Shown here: positions 34,868 to 44,136 of the stretch, in pieces
Layout: each line of letters opens with the position of its first letter
Numbering within the stretch: the first letter of the stretch is position 1
Assembly (NCBI GenBank): GCA_001464385.1
Contig: LNFB01000161.1
Span: 26,664 to 90,663, forward strand
Reading direction: 5' to 3'
Length of the DNA: 64,000 nt
Source of the DNA: Deltaproteobacteria bacterium Ga0077550
GTDB lineage: Bacteria > Myxococcota_A > Polyangia > Nannocystales > Nannocystaceae
Notes under the pieces: generated by a model
What the model saw: the letters and a program-made list of their open reading frames with translations, nothing else
What the model was told of the DNA's origin: nothing
Database searches by the model: none
Program-made: the position numbers and the translations under genes

Positions 34868-35971
34868 TCACTCCCGACCGCGCTCGCTCTTGCACCGCGG
34901 CTCGTCGTCGCCGCAGCGGATCCGCACGTGGATGTGCGTGTCGTGCCCGTCCGAATGCCGGACCAGCGGGTGCTGCGGCCCCGACCAGTTCGGCCAGCGG
35001 ATGATCTCCGCGAGCCGCTCGCGGTCCACCCCCATCACCCGGGCGGCGGTGTAGAGCCGCTCCTGGCGGCCCATCTCGAGGAAGATGGCCTCGACCTCGC
35101 CGGTGCCGACGAAGGCCTCGACGATCGCCCACGTCGCGTACCAGTCGATGTCCTCGACGGTGGGGTGACGCACGTCCTCGAGGCCGGGTCGCAGCGGCAG
35201 GCGGATGTCGATGTCGCGGCCGGACTGGTGCGAGACGTGGGGGCGGAAGCGACCGCCGGATGGTCGACTCAGGGCGCCGATCGAGATGGGGCCGCGGTAG
35301 CCGATGCCGTTGCGCAGGTGGAGGAACGCGCGGTGGACCACGTCGATCGTGTGGCGGCTGCCGTACGCGCGACTGGGGTGCGCGAGATCCCAGAGCGGAC
35401 CCTCGGGCAGGGCGAGGCCGTGCTCGAGGCGGCCGCGCTGCGGCGTGCCGGTGCTGCGGGCGTCGTCACGCAGGGTGATCGGGTGCTCGAGGTCCGGCGC
35501 GTCGGGGTCGAACGCGGGCCCGTCGATCGGATCGATCCACGCGACGACCGTCGCGCCGGCGACGGGCGTCGGCATGTGGCGGTGCTTGGCCTGCAGCGCG
35601 CGCCGGCGGACGCGGAGCTTGGCCGCGATGTCGTCCCACTGCTCGCCCGGCTGCACGACGTACGCGATCTTCACCGGCGGCGGTGGGACGCGCTCGGCGT
35701 GGATCCGCAGGGTGCGTCGACGCCGGGTCGGATCGTCGTTGGGGTCGAGGTCGTTCCACTCGCGGATCTGCGCGGCCAGGACGGCGTAGCGCGCGGCGAT
35801 GCGGGCCAGCTTCTCGCCGGGGACGACGGTGTGGACGATCCAACGCGGGCGATCGAGGCGCTCGATCGACGCAGGCGACACGAACAACGCCGTGGGATCC
35901 TCGACGCGGAGCGGCGGCGCGACCGTCGGGGTCGCGGCCAGCAGCGCGCGCAGGAACCACGGGGCGAGCAT
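34868..35971 (-). CDS. Penicillin-insensitive murein endopeptidase (MepA-like, M74) with two LysM domains
   Basis: 367 residues. A weak N-terminal signal is followed by two LysM-type peptidoglycan-binding repeats (about 47-92 HTVVPGEKLARIAARYAV, and 104-147 YVVQPGEQWDDIAAKLR), then the M74 domain: LSRPSGGRFRPHVSHQSGRD (His245, His248, Asp253), and DTHIHVRIRC near the end (His346, His348). These are the metal ligands of the MepA family, which cut D-Ala-meso-DAP cross-links in the wall. Two fused LysM domains are an extension compared with E. coli MepA. It lies 86 nt downstream of a di-haem peroxidase gene, same strand. Confidence 0.88.
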   Translation of the reverse strand: MLAPWFLRALLAATPTVAPPLRVEDPTALFVSPASIERLDRPRWIVHTVVPGEKLARIAARYAVLAAQIREWNDLDPNDDPTRRRRTLRIHAERVPPPPVKIAYVVQPGEQWDDIAAKLRVRRRALQAKHRHMPTPVAGATVVAWIDPIDGPAFDPDAPDLEHPITLRDDARSTGTPQRGRLEHGLALPEGPLWDLAHPSRAYGSRHTIDVVHRAFLHLRNGIGYRGPISIGALSRPSGGRFRPHVSHQSGRDIDIRLPLRPGLEDVRHPTVEDIDWYATWAIVEAFVGTGEVEAIFLEMGRQERLYTAARVMGVDRERLAEIIRWPNWSGPQHPLVRHSDGHDTHIHVRIRCGDDEPRCKSERGRE

Positions 35972-36057
35972 CGGCAGCGGACATCGTCGCAGCTTTCGCG
36001 GGGGAGGGATCGCGGCGCGGTGCAGCGAAGATCGTGCGCCGGACCACCGCTCGAGCG

Positions 36058-37335
36058 TCAACGCGCCCAGGGATCGCCGAGCGCAGGATCGACCAGGAAC
36101 GCCGGATCCGTCAGCGACTCGAGGAACGCGAGCATGTCGGCGCGATCCTGCGGCGACATCTCGAATGGCCGCACGAACTCGCTGCGCCATGGGCTGTCGC
36201 TGCCGACGCCGGCGTGGGGACCCTCGGTGATCGTGCGGCCACCGGTGGCGTAGTGATCGAGGACCTCGCCCAGGGTCGCGACGCTGCCGTCGTGCATGTA
36301 CGGCGCCGTGACGGCGACGTTGTGCAGCGTCGGCGTCTTGAACTTGCCCATGTCGGCCGGATCGCCGGTGACCTCGACGAGGCCGGGGTCGCTCGCCGGG
36401 TAGGCGCCCGCGCCGTCGAGGTTGTACAGGCCGATGTTGTGGAACCTCGGCGCGACGTCGGGGCCGCCGTCGTACGCGGTCGAGTCCGAGAGGTTGAAGT
36501 CGTCGTGGCAGCGGAAGCAGTTGGCGGGCGGGGCGTTGAACAGCTCCCAGCCGCGCGCGGCCGCGTCCGAGAGATCGCCGTAGCCGGTGCCGTAGAACCA
36601 CGCGTCGAAGTCCGAGCGGCCCGAGATGATCGTGCGCTCGAAGGCGGCGAGCGCTCGCACGGCGTTGTCTGCCGACAGGGGCGCCGGGTCGTCGGGGAAC
36701 GCCGCGGCGAACAGGCCGTCGTACAGCGGCTCGGTCGCGAGGTTGGCCTCGAGGTCGGCGGGGGATCCGAGGCCGAGCTCGATGGGGTCGTGGCCGTACA
36801 TCGGGATCGGCGCCTGGTCCTCGAGCGTGGCGAGCTGCGGATCGGCCCACGCGAGGCTCACCGCGTAGCCGACGTTCGCCAGCGACATCGCGTTGCGCCG
36901 GTGGACCTCGCCGGTCTCGCCGACCGCGGTCGCGCGGCCGTCGGTGAAGGCGAGCGCCTGCACGTGACACGTCGCGCACGCGTACGTCCCGGTCGACGAC
37001 AGCCGCGGGTCGTAGAAGAGGTGGCGGCCGAGCTCGACCTTCGCCGCGCTCATCGGGTTGTCGTCCGGGACACGGGGTGCCGGGTAGCCCGGCGGCAGCG
37101 ACCACGGAAAGCCGACGTCGCTGCCGGTCTCGGTGCCGGAGGTCTCCACGAGGCCCGTACTGCTCGTGCCCGCACTGGACCCGCCGCTGTCGTCGACGTC
37201 GGTACCCGCGGTCGAGATCCACGTCGGGTCGAACACCGACGTGGTCACGCCGGTGTTGGCGACGCCGCGGGGATCACCGGGCGAGCACGCCGCGAGCGCG
37301 ACGCACCACGGCAGCGATCGGGGCCCGAACGGCAC
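36058..37335 (-). CDS. Di-haem cytochrome c peroxidase / MauG-like lipoprotein
   Basis: 425 residues. Start GTG 37,335 places a lipobox VALAAC-S at 12-17. After a Ser/Thr linker the di-haem domain begins with KVELGRHLFYDPRLS and has two haem c motifs, CATCH (120-124) and CFRCH (273-277), plus the family pattern GKFKTPTLHNVAVTAPYMHDGS and a distal region. It reduces hydrogen peroxide, or modifies a protein as MauG does, in the periplasm or at the surface. The frame extends 57 nt upstream. It precedes the endopeptidase gene. Confidence 0.85.
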   Translation of the reverse strand: MPFGPRSLPWCVALAACSPGDPRGVANTGVTTSVFDPTWISTAGTDVDDSGGSSAGTSSTGLVETSGTETGSDVGFPWSLPPGYPAPRVPDDNPMSAAKVELGRHLFYDPRLSSTGTYACATCHVQALAFTDGRATAVGETGEVHRRNAMSLANVGYAVSLAWADPQLATLEDQAPIPMYGHDPIELGLGSPADLEANLATEPLYDGLFAAAFPDDPAPLSADNAVRALAAFERTIISGRSDFDAWFYGTGYGDLSDAAARGWELFNAPPANCFRCHDDFNLSDSTAYDGGPDVAPRFHNIGLYNLDGAGAYPASDPGLVEVTGDPADMGKFKTPTLHNVAVTAPYMHDGSVATLGEVLDHYATGGRTITEGPHAGVGSDSPWRSEFVRPFEMSPQDRADMLAFLESLTDPAFLVDPALGDPWAR

Positions 37336-37361
37336 GCGACCAGGATACGATCGCCCCGACG

Positions 37362-40250
37362 TCAGCGGCGCGAGACGAACATCGGCGCCCATGCCTGGGC
37401 GGTCTCGGGGTGCGCGTCGACGAGGCGACGCGCGGGGCCGTCGGCGCGCGCCGCACCGCTCGTGTCAACGGGTGTGGCCACGGCATCCTCGTCGTGCCAC
37501 GGCGCGCCGATCGCCAGGGCCTGCGCCCACGCGTCGGTCGTCGCGGGGAATCGCTGCAGCAACCGATCGACGGCGCGCGCGTGCTCCGATCGCTCCGCGA
37601 TGACCGGGGCCTTGGCCGCGATCTCCGGCGCCTCGATCCACGGCGGGGACCACCGCGCGAGGCCACCGGGTGCCGGCAGCGTCCGCGCGAGCTCCTTCAT
37701 CAGCGCGGGCACGGTGTCGATCGCCTGCTCGCGCAGCGTCGTCAGTAGGCCCGGCATCCACGGCAACAACACCGCATCAGGCAGCACCGAGAATGCGCGA
37801 CCGAGCAGCTCGACCGCCAGCGGCGCGGCCTTGGGCGCGAACGCCAGGGCCCGCAGGAACCCCGACAGATACCGCGGGAACGCGTTGCGCCCGAGCGGAT
37901 GCTCCAACACCGAGGCGAACGCCCCGCGCACACCGGCCTCGTCGCGCAGCTGCACCAACCACTGCGTCGCCCACAGGAGGCCCAGCTTCTCGGGATCGGC
38001 CGCCTGCGCGCCGGCCTGCTCGATCGCGATGACGAGCTGGCTGCGCTGGCAGCCCATCGCGAGCGCGAGGCTCTCGAGCGTGAACACGAACGACAGCACT
38101 GCGCCGAGCTGCGCGGGCGAGGTGCCGCGATCGCCGAACGCCGCCGGCAGGGAGCTGGCGTAGGTCGCGTAGCCGGTCGCGACGAAGCGGGACAACCACT
38201 GCGGCACGCCGTCGGGGTGGGCGCGGAAGTGGTGCACGAGCCGGCGCGCGCGGTCGAAGATCTCGCCGGCGTCGTCGGGCCCGTGCTCGCGCGCGAGCAG
38301 GTGCACGGCACGCTCGCCAAGCGTCTCGGCGAGCCGCGAGCGATCGAGCAGCAGCAGGCACGACTCCGCGGCCTCGAGCGCGGCGGTCGTCCGCGCGGTC
38401 TCGGCGAACGCCGCCTCGGTGAGCCGCCGCTCGAGCACCTGCTCGACCGTGACGCCCGCGAAGCCGAGCTCGATCACCGCGCGCTGCTCGGGGCCCGAGA
38501 GCCGCACGTCCCAGCTCTCCTGCCGCGGCTCGGCGCCGAGCTCGAGCTTGCCCATGATCGGCCGCGCGACCCGGGCGTCGGGCAGCATCCAGTGCAGTCG
38601 CCACAGGAGCCGCGAGCACGCGCGGAGCTCGGGCTTGGCGTCGAAGTCCATCAGCGCGCGCACGACCTTGGTGGTCTTGGCCGTGATCCCGAGCGGCGCC
38701 AGGCGATCGTAGACGTCTTGCACGAGGGGCGGTAGCGAGGCGTAGCCGACCTGGCCGACCCGATCGCCGCCGAGCATCGCGTTGCAGATCGCTCGGATGT
38801 CCCGGCGCCCGGGCACGGCGCCCTTCTCGAGGCAGGTCTCGGCCGCGTCGATGAAGTCGAAGGGCGACGGCCGTCGCCGCGATCGCATGCGCGCCAGGAG
38901 GATCGACGTCTCGTAGATCGCGATCGCGTCCGCCGTCGAGGCGAGGTAACGGTGCTTGCGGGCGTCGGCGACCACGCGCGTGCACCAGCCGATGAGCTCG
39001 GCCTCGTCGGCCTCGGTCAGCGGCGGTGGATCGCGGAGCACCGCGCGCAGCCCGAGCTGCTCGGGCACCGGCGCCGTGCGCTTGGCCTTGGGCTTGGGCC
39101 CGCCGGCCTTGGCCGCCTTCGTCGGCTTGCCCGCGTCGAGCGTGAACGGCACCAGGTTCCACCGCGCGATCGCCTTGCGCCACACGGTCTCGGCGAGTGT
39201 GACGGCCCCGCGCGGGTGGCCGAACTGCAGCTCGATCGCGCCGTAGCTCGACGGGATGAAGCCGTACTTCCACGCGGTGCCGCTCTTGGCGTCGCGCTCG
39301 GCCTCCTCCCACAACAACGAATTGGTCGTGCCCCACTCGGGGCACTCGTCGGCGACCGTGTGTGCAGCGCCGCAGATGAACACCGCGTCCTTGGGGTCGA
39401 TCTTGCGGGCCGCGAGCGTCTGCTTGATCCGCGTCCACATGAAGCGGTCGCGGCGACGGATCTCCTCGCGGGCGTGGGGCGTCGAGCCGAGCCGGCGGAA
39501 CAGGCTGCCGACCATCGCCATCACCTCGCGGTAGGTGTGCGTGTCGGCGCCGATCGTCGGCTCCTCGATGTACAGCGCGTTCCACTCCGAGAAGTGGGTC
39601 ATGCGCGCGTTCTGCAGCAGCGCGTCGCGGAACTCGACGAAGCTCGGCTCCAGCCGACCGACCTCCATGCCGACCGCCTCGCCGTGCAGGCGCCCCGAGT
39701 CGTCGTCGTCCTCGGCGTCGTCGTCGACCTCCGGCGTCATCGGGTTGTCCGCGGGATCCATCCAGCGGAACACCGCGTCGACGTCGCGATCGACGAACAC
39801 CAGCTCGACGCCCTCGGTGCCGAGCGCGTATGCGATCGCCTGGTACTCGGCCGACAGCTCGGTCAGCGGCGCGACCACGGCCAGCGGCGCCCAGTCCGGT
39901 GGGAAGCCGACGGGCTCCGACGAGAACGCCTGCAGGGCAACCGGCAGCGTGCAGTCGCGCAGGCCCTCGACCTGCGCCCGCAGATCCTCGCAGAACTCGA
40001 CGAACACCAGCTTGGGCTGGCGCGCGCGCAGCAGCCGGACCATGTGCACGGCGCTCGCGGGGCTGTGGTGCGCGACCGGGAAGATCGTCAACGGCTCGGC
40101 GAGGGCGCGGCGGACGTCCTCGGCCATCGTCTCGAGGATCGACGCGGTCGCGGCCTCGTCGGCGGTGAACGCCCGCGCCACCGCGCGCAGCTCGTCGACC
40201 AGGGCGGACACGGGCGCGGAGCCCGTCCCGCGTGGCGGCGCGTCACTCAT
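37362..40250 (-). CDS. DUF5682 family protein
   Basis: 962 residues, soluble. The N-terminal 250 residues have IFPVAHHSPASAVHMVRLL, KLVFVEFCEDLRAQ, VELVFVDRDVDAVFRW and later VFICGAAHTVADECP. The paired His and the FVE glutamate suggest a TIKI/EreA-like metal hydrolase fold, by inference only. The remaining 650 residues are helical repeat-like and end in a Pro/Ala-rich linker (PKPKAKRTAP in the middle). This family is typically encoded next to MoxR ATPases and vWA proteins, as here. It is the last gene of the five-gene operon; its start overlaps the MoxR stop by 8 nt. Confidence 0.75.
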   Translation of the reverse strand: MSDAPPRGTGSAPVSALVDELRAVARAFTADEAATASILETMAEDVRRALAEPLTIFPVAHHSPASAVHMVRLLRARQPKLVFVEFCEDLRAQVEGLRDCTLPVALQAFSSEPVGFPPDWAPLAVVAPLTELSAEYQAIAYALGTEGVELVFVDRDVDAVFRWMDPADNPMTPEVDDDAEDDDDSGRLHGEAVGMEVGRLEPSFVEFRDALLQNARMTHFSEWNALYIEEPTIGADTHTYREVMAMVGSLFRRLGSTPHAREEIRRRDRFMWTRIKQTLAARKIDPKDAVFICGAAHTVADECPEWGTTNSLLWEEAERDAKSGTAWKYGFIPSSYGAIELQFGHPRGAVTLAETVWRKAIARWNLVPFTLDAGKPTKAAKAGGPKPKAKRTAPVPEQLGLRAVLRDPPPLTEADEAELIGWCTRVVADARKHRYLASTADAIAIYETSILLARMRSRRRPSPFDFIDAAETCLEKGAVPGRRDIRAICNAMLGGDRVGQVGYASLPPLVQDVYDRLAPLGITAKTTKVVRALMDFDAKPELRACSRLLWRLHWMLPDARVARPIMGKLELGAEPRQESWDVRLSGPEQRAVIELGFAGVTVEQVLERRLTEAAFAETARTTAALEAAESCLLLLDRSRLAETLGERAVHLLAREHGPDDAGEIFDRARRLVHHFRAHPDGVPQWLSRFVATGYATYASSLPAAFGDRGTSPAQLGAVLSFVFTLESLALAMGCQRSQLVIAIEQAGAQAADPEKLGLLWATQWLVQLRDEAGVRGAFASVLEHPLGRNAFPRYLSGFLRALAFAPKAAPLAVELLGRAFSVLPDAVLLPWMPGLLTTLREQAIDTVPALMKELARTLPAPGGLARWSPPWIEAPEIAAKAPVIAERSEHARAVDRLLQRFPATTDAWAQALAIGAPWHDEDAVATPVDTSGAARADGPARRLVDAHPETAQAWAPMFVSRR

Positions 40251-41355
40251 GCAGCGCGAGCGCCTGCTTGCCCGCGGCGAGGAACTCGTCCCACGGCCCG
40301 CCGTGCTCCTTGGCCCGCTCCTGGACCACGGCGTGCCAGAACTTGTTGAGCACGGTCAGGTCCTCGGGGATCCGCCGCACCAGCGTGCCGACCAGCGCCT
40401 GCGCCAGCGCGGCGGGCTCGACCGTCGCGGCGCCGAAGAACTGCCCGTGCAGCACGGCATCCTCGACGACGCCGATCTGCTCGGCGGTCGACAGCGCCGA
40501 CTCGAGCCGCTCGTCGTCGCTCGCCGCCCCCTGGGCCGCGGCCCGCAGATCCGCGAACGTCTGCAGCAGCACCTCGAGCAGCGCCGGCGGGATCTCGACC
40601 TCGAACTGGTTGCGCCGCAGCAGGTCGCGCACCCGGAACTCGACGATCTCCTTCTCGGCCCGCCGGTTGGTGACGATCGGGATCTGCACGTAGTTGAACC
40701 GCCGCTTCAGCGCGCTCGACAGCTCGTTGACCCCGCGATCGCGGCTGTTGGCCGTGGCGATCATGTTGAAGCCCGGCTGCGCGAACACGATGTTGTCGGT
40801 GTCGAGCTCGGGGATCGACACGTACTTCTCGCTGAGGATGCTGATGAGGGCGTCCTGCACATCCGAGGTGCAGCGGGTCAGCTCCTCGAACCGACCGAGC
40901 TTGCCCTCGATCATCGCGGTCATCATCGGCGAGGGGATCATCGACGACTTCGACTGGCCCTTGGCGATCACCTCGGCGACGTTCCACGCGTACTTGATGT
41001 GGTCCTCGCTGGTACCCGCGGTGCCCTGGACGACGAGCGTCGAGTTGCCGCAGATCGCCGCGGCGAGCAGCTCCGCGAGCCAGCTCTTGCCGGTGCCGGG
41101 ATCGCCGATGAGCAGCAGGCCGCGGTCGGACGCCAGCGTCACGATCGCCTTCTCGACCAGCGCGGCGTGGCCGTACCACTTCTGCGCGATCGTGCGATCG
41201 AGCCCGTCCTTGTCGCGGCTGCCGAGCACGAAGATGCGGACCATCTTCGGCGACAGCCGCCACGAGAACGGCCGCTTGGTGTCGTCCACGCCGGCGAGGT
41301 AGGCGAGCTCTTCGGCGTACTTGGTCTCGGCGGGGGCGCGCAGGAGTTCAGTCAT
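40243..41355 (-). CDS. MoxR-type AAA+ ATPase
   Basis: 370 residues. Walker A GDPGTGKS at 84-91, Walker B region GRFEELTRC, sensor 1 ATANSRDRGVNEL and an Arg finger region (SSALKRRF). Helices after the core are of the MoxR kind. These ATPases act as chaperones that load or activate vWA proteins on targets. Encoded between the vWA gene (31-nt gap, with two direct repeats) and DUF5682 (8-nt overlap). The ATPase is likely the motor of a complex formed by this operon. Confidence 0.85.
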   Translation of the reverse strand: MTELLRAPAETKYAEELAYLAGVDDTKRPFSWRLSPKMVRIFVLGSRDKDGLDRTIAQKWYGHAALVEKAIVTLASDRGLLLIGDPGTGKSWLAELLAAAICGNSTLVVQGTAGTSEDHIKYAWNVAEVIAKGQSKSSMIPSPMMTAMIEGKLGRFEELTRCTSDVQDALISILSEKYVSIPELDTDNIVFAQPGFNMIATANSRDRGVNELSSALKRRFNYVQIPIVTNRRAEKEIVEFRVRDLLRRNQFEVEIPPALLEVLLQTFADLRAAAQGAASDDERLESALSTAEQIGVVEDAVLHGQFFGAATVEPAALAQALVGTLVRRIPEDLTVLNKFWHAVVQERAKEHGGPWDEFLAAGKQALALHE

Positions 41356-41362
41356 CGTGGGC

Positions 41363-41385
41363 TCCAGACATGGATCCAGACATGG
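41363..41385. repeat. Short direct repeats between vWA and MoxR genes
   Basis: TCCAGACATGG occurs twice with a 12-nt period (starts 41,363 and 41,375), filling most of the only gap inside the five-gene operon. It may be a binding site or simple slippage. Confidence 0.5.
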
Positions 41386-41386
41386 T

Positions 41387-42775
41387 TCAGGGCAGGGCGG
41401 CTTTGAGCTCGCGGATGAGGGTCTTCATGCTGCCCGACAGCACCGGCGTGCCGAGCTGCTTGAGTTCCTGGCGGAACCAACCATCGACCGAGAAGAACCC
41501 GCCGGTGGACACCGAGCCGACCGGCAAGAACGTCACGCCCGACTGGTGGAAGGTGCGGAACACCGGCATCAACGCGCGGTTGTCGTAGAAGTCCGAGATC
41601 CACACGATGACGGTCTTGCGCGGATCCTCGATCTTCGCGGTGACGAAGGGCAGGGTGCACATGCCGTCGGTGCCGCCGCCGAGCTGCGTGCGCAGCAGCA
41701 CCTCGAACGGGTCGTGGACCCACGCCGACAGATCGACCGCGGTCGTGTCGTACGCGACCAGGTGCGCGTCGACGGCGGGCAGGCCGGCGAAGATGCTGGC
41801 GAGGATGGTGCAGTTGACCATCGCTGGCACCATCGAGCCCGACTGGTCCACGACGACGATCATGCGGTGGCGATCGACCTGCTTGGCCCGCTGGCGGTAG
41901 TACAGCCGATCGACGAAGAGCTTGCCCTGCTTCGGATCCCAGTTGACGAGGTTGCGCCACAGCGTGCGCTTGAGATCGAGGTTGCGGAAGCTGCGGCGCG
42001 GCGGCGTCGAGCGATCCGGCTTGCCCCGCGGCGTCGAGGCCACGTCGCGCGCGAGCACGTCGCGCAGATCGTCGATGAAGCGGCGGATGATCGCCTTGGC
42101 GTGGACGAGGGCCTGGCCCGACAGTCCGTCCTTCTGCCGCAGGAGCTGCTCGACCATCGCCATCGACGGCTGCAGCGTCTTGGCCAGCTTGGCGTCCTTC
42201 AGCACCTCGGCCAGCGCCATGCGATCGAGGTGGCGCTTCTCGATCGTGCGCAGGCCGGCCTCGATCTCGGGGGCCGAGAGCAGGCCGCGGCCCTTCCTCA
42301 GCTCGCTCACCGCGTCGGCGACATCCGCGTCCGTCACCTGCGGTCCGCCGCCGGTGCCCGAGCCGCGGCCGGCGAACTGCTGGCCGCGCCCGAGGCCCGA
42401 GGCCTCCTCGAACAGCCGCACGTCCGCGAGCCAGCCGGTGTACTGCTCGGCCGAGACCTGCTCGGGCAGCTGGCCGCCGAACACGTCGACGACCGCGCGC
42501 AGGTACAGCAGCTCGCGCTTGAGGGAATCGGGATCGGCGGTCACGTCGTCCTGCACGACCTCGTCGACGTCGAGCTGGACCAGCGGCCGCAGTCCCGGCT
42601 CGGCGCGGAGCACCTGCCGGAGCGAGCCTCCGGGCTCGAGCAGCACCCGCGGGAGATCGAGCCCGTCGACCACCGGGCGCATGAGCTCGCCCATGCGCTG
42701 CTTGATCGCGTCGTCGCCGAGCGACTCGGTGAGCGCCCACCAGAAGCCGAGCTCGCGCTCGCGGGCGCCGGTCAT
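41387..42775 (-). CDS. vWA domain protein (CoxE-like)
   Basis: 462 residues. An N-terminal helical region of about 250 residues is followed by the vWA domain with an intact MIDAS: VVVDQSGSMV (Asp310, Ser312, Ser314), GGGTDGMC (Thr) and WISDFYDN (Asp). This resembles CoxE-type proteins that pair with MoxR ATPases, where ATP hydrolysis transmits force or metal to a target. Its start overlaps the stop of the upstream gene by 4 nt. Partner genes on both sides support a common complex. Confidence 0.85.
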   Translation of the reverse strand: MTGARERELGFWWALTESLGDDAIKQRMGELMRPVVDGLDLPRVLLEPGGSLRQVLRAEPGLRPLVQLDVDEVVQDDVTADPDSLKRELLYLRAVVDVFGGQLPEQVSAEQYTGWLADVRLFEEASGLGRGQQFAGRGSGTGGGPQVTDADVADAVSELRKGRGLLSAPEIEAGLRTIEKRHLDRMALAEVLKDAKLAKTLQPSMAMVEQLLRQKDGLSGQALVHAKAIIRRFIDDLRDVLARDVASTPRGKPDRSTPPRRSFRNLDLKRTLWRNLVNWDPKQGKLFVDRLYYRQRAKQVDRHRMIVVVDQSGSMVPAMVNCTILASIFAGLPAVDAHLVAYDTTAVDLSAWVHDPFEVLLRTQLGGGTDGMCTLPFVTAKIEDPRKTVIVWISDFYDNRALMPVFRTFHQSGVTFLPVGSVSTGGFFSVDGWFRQELKQLGTPVLSGSMKTLIRELKAALP

Positions 42776-44136
42776 GACTTCCTCAGCAGTCGCCCCGCGC
42801 GCTCCTCGAGCACGGCCGCGGCGCGATCCTTCAGCTTGCCAGCGTCGACGATGCCCTTGGCCGGACCGCGCAGCTCCTTCTTGGTCGCGAACGCCAGCGG
42901 CTGCACACAGAAGCCGTCGTCGTAGCGCAGCAGGCCGACGAAGCCGAGCGCGCCCCGATCATCGCCCTCGTCGAGGCCCGCCAGGGGGCTCGTGCGATCG
43001 AAGGCCAGCGGCACGCCCTCGGGCGGCGCGCCGACGATCGGCACCGCGAGCTGCACGGCGTGGCGATCGCGTGGGGGCGGCGCGGTGATCGTCGCGCCGG
43101 CGAGATCGATCGCGTGCGGCTGCACCGCGCCGGGCAGCGGCTTCACCTTGCCGTCCCACAGCAGATCGCCCGAGCCCAGCGCCGTCGCGCCGGTGATCTG
43201 CAACCGCACCGGGGATGCGATCGCCGCGACGAGCTCGGGCGCCAGCGGGGCCAGCCGCGTGAAGACCTCGGGGCCGGCGATCGCGTCGACCCGCCACACC
43301 GAGAGCGTGATCCGGACCAGGCGCCGCGGCTGTCCGTCCTCCTCGAACAGCCCGTGGGCGACCAGCGACACCAGGTGATCGTGGTGGACGAGGTCGGCGC
43401 CCAGCGGCGTGAGCACGCCGGTGACGCTGCGCCGCGTCGGCGTCGCGGGCAGGGCCGAGCTCGCGAGCATCGCGGTCGACCACAGGTCCGCCCAGCGCCG
43501 CAGCGGCAGCTCGGTGCTGCCCGACGTCGGCGCGGCGTCGGCGAGCTCGTGGGCGAAGCCGGTGAGCAGCGCCGCGAGCCGCCGCAGCGGCGGGTGCTCC
43601 TGCAGCGTGCGCAGGGCCGCGAGCGCCGGCGACACCGTCGAGAGATCGAGCTGGCCGAAGCCCGCCAGCGCGATCTCGACGAGCCACTGCTGGGCGCTCT
43701 GCATCAGCGCGAGCGTCCGCGCGTCGGGGGCCGGCGCGGGGCCGAGCGTCGGTGGCTCGAGCACCAGCCCGGTCGAGGTGACCATCGCGGCGAGCAGCGC
43801 GTCGCAGACCGCACCCTCGATCGCGGCGCGACCGGCCGCGAGCGCGCCGAGGTGGTGGGCGAGCAGCTCGCCGCGCTCGATGGCCGCGATCGCCTCGGAG
43901 ACGGCGAGGCCGAGCGGCGTGCCGGCGACCGCGTGGCCGAGCTCACCGAGGGCCGCGCGCGCGTCGGGGGACAGCCGCGCGAGGCCCGAGCCGAGCGCCC
44001 GATCGACGCCGTCGACGACGGCGCGCGCCTCGGCCACACCCTCGGGGACGACGGGCGCGCCGTCGGTGTCGCGCGTCGGCGCGCCGTCGGTGTCGCGCGT
44101 CGACGCGCCGTCGGTGTCGCGCGTCGACGCGCTCAT
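42772..44136 (-). CDS. DUF5691-like protein of the MoxR/vWA operon
   Basis: 454 residues, no signal peptide. The N-terminus has three 8-residue repeats (TRDTDGAS/P) encoded by 24-bp tandem DNA repeats. The rest is helical with Leu/Ala-rich segments (SDARAALGELGHAVAG-like, LLAAMVTSTGLVLEPP) and a beta-rich C-terminal part (LLWDGKVKPLPGAVQPHAIDL). In actinobacteria a DUF5691 protein occupies this position with SWIM, MoxR, vWA and DUF5682; I assign it by position and length, not by sequence match. It overlaps SWIM and vWA genes by 4 nt. Confidence 0.55.
   Translation of the reverse strand: MSASTRDTDGASTRDTDGAPTRDTDGAPVVPEGVAEARAVVDGVDRALGSGLARLSPDARAALGELGHAVAGTPLGLAVSEAIAAIERGELLAHHLGALAAGRAAIEGAVCDALLAAMVTSTGLVLEPPTLGPAPAPDARTLALMQSAQQWLVEIALAGFGQLDLSTVSPALAALRTLQEHPPLRRLAALLTGFAHELADAAPTSGSTELPLRRWADLWSTAMLASSALPATPTRRSVTGVLTPLGADLVHHDHLVSLVAHGLFEEDGQPRRLVRITLSVWRVDAIAGPEVFTRLAPLAPELVAAIASPVRLQITGATALGSGDLLWDGKVKPLPGAVQPHAIDLAGATITAPPPRDRHAVQLAVPIVGAPPEGVPLAFDRTSPLAGLDEGDDRGALGFVGLLRYDDGFCVQPLAFATKKELRGPAKGIVDAGKLKDRAAAVLEERAGRLLRKS
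44057..44128 (-). repeat. Three 24-bp tandem repeats at the 5' end of the DUF5691-like gene
   Basis: Three nearly identical 24-bp units encode TRDTDGA[S/P] just after the start codon. Copy-number change here would lengthen or shorten the N-terminus without shifting the frame. Confidence 0.8.

Noticed and set aside
34868..37222. Extension of the endopeptidase to 784 codons
   Set aside because: The extra part overlaps the di-haem peroxidase gene in another frame and is Arg-rich.
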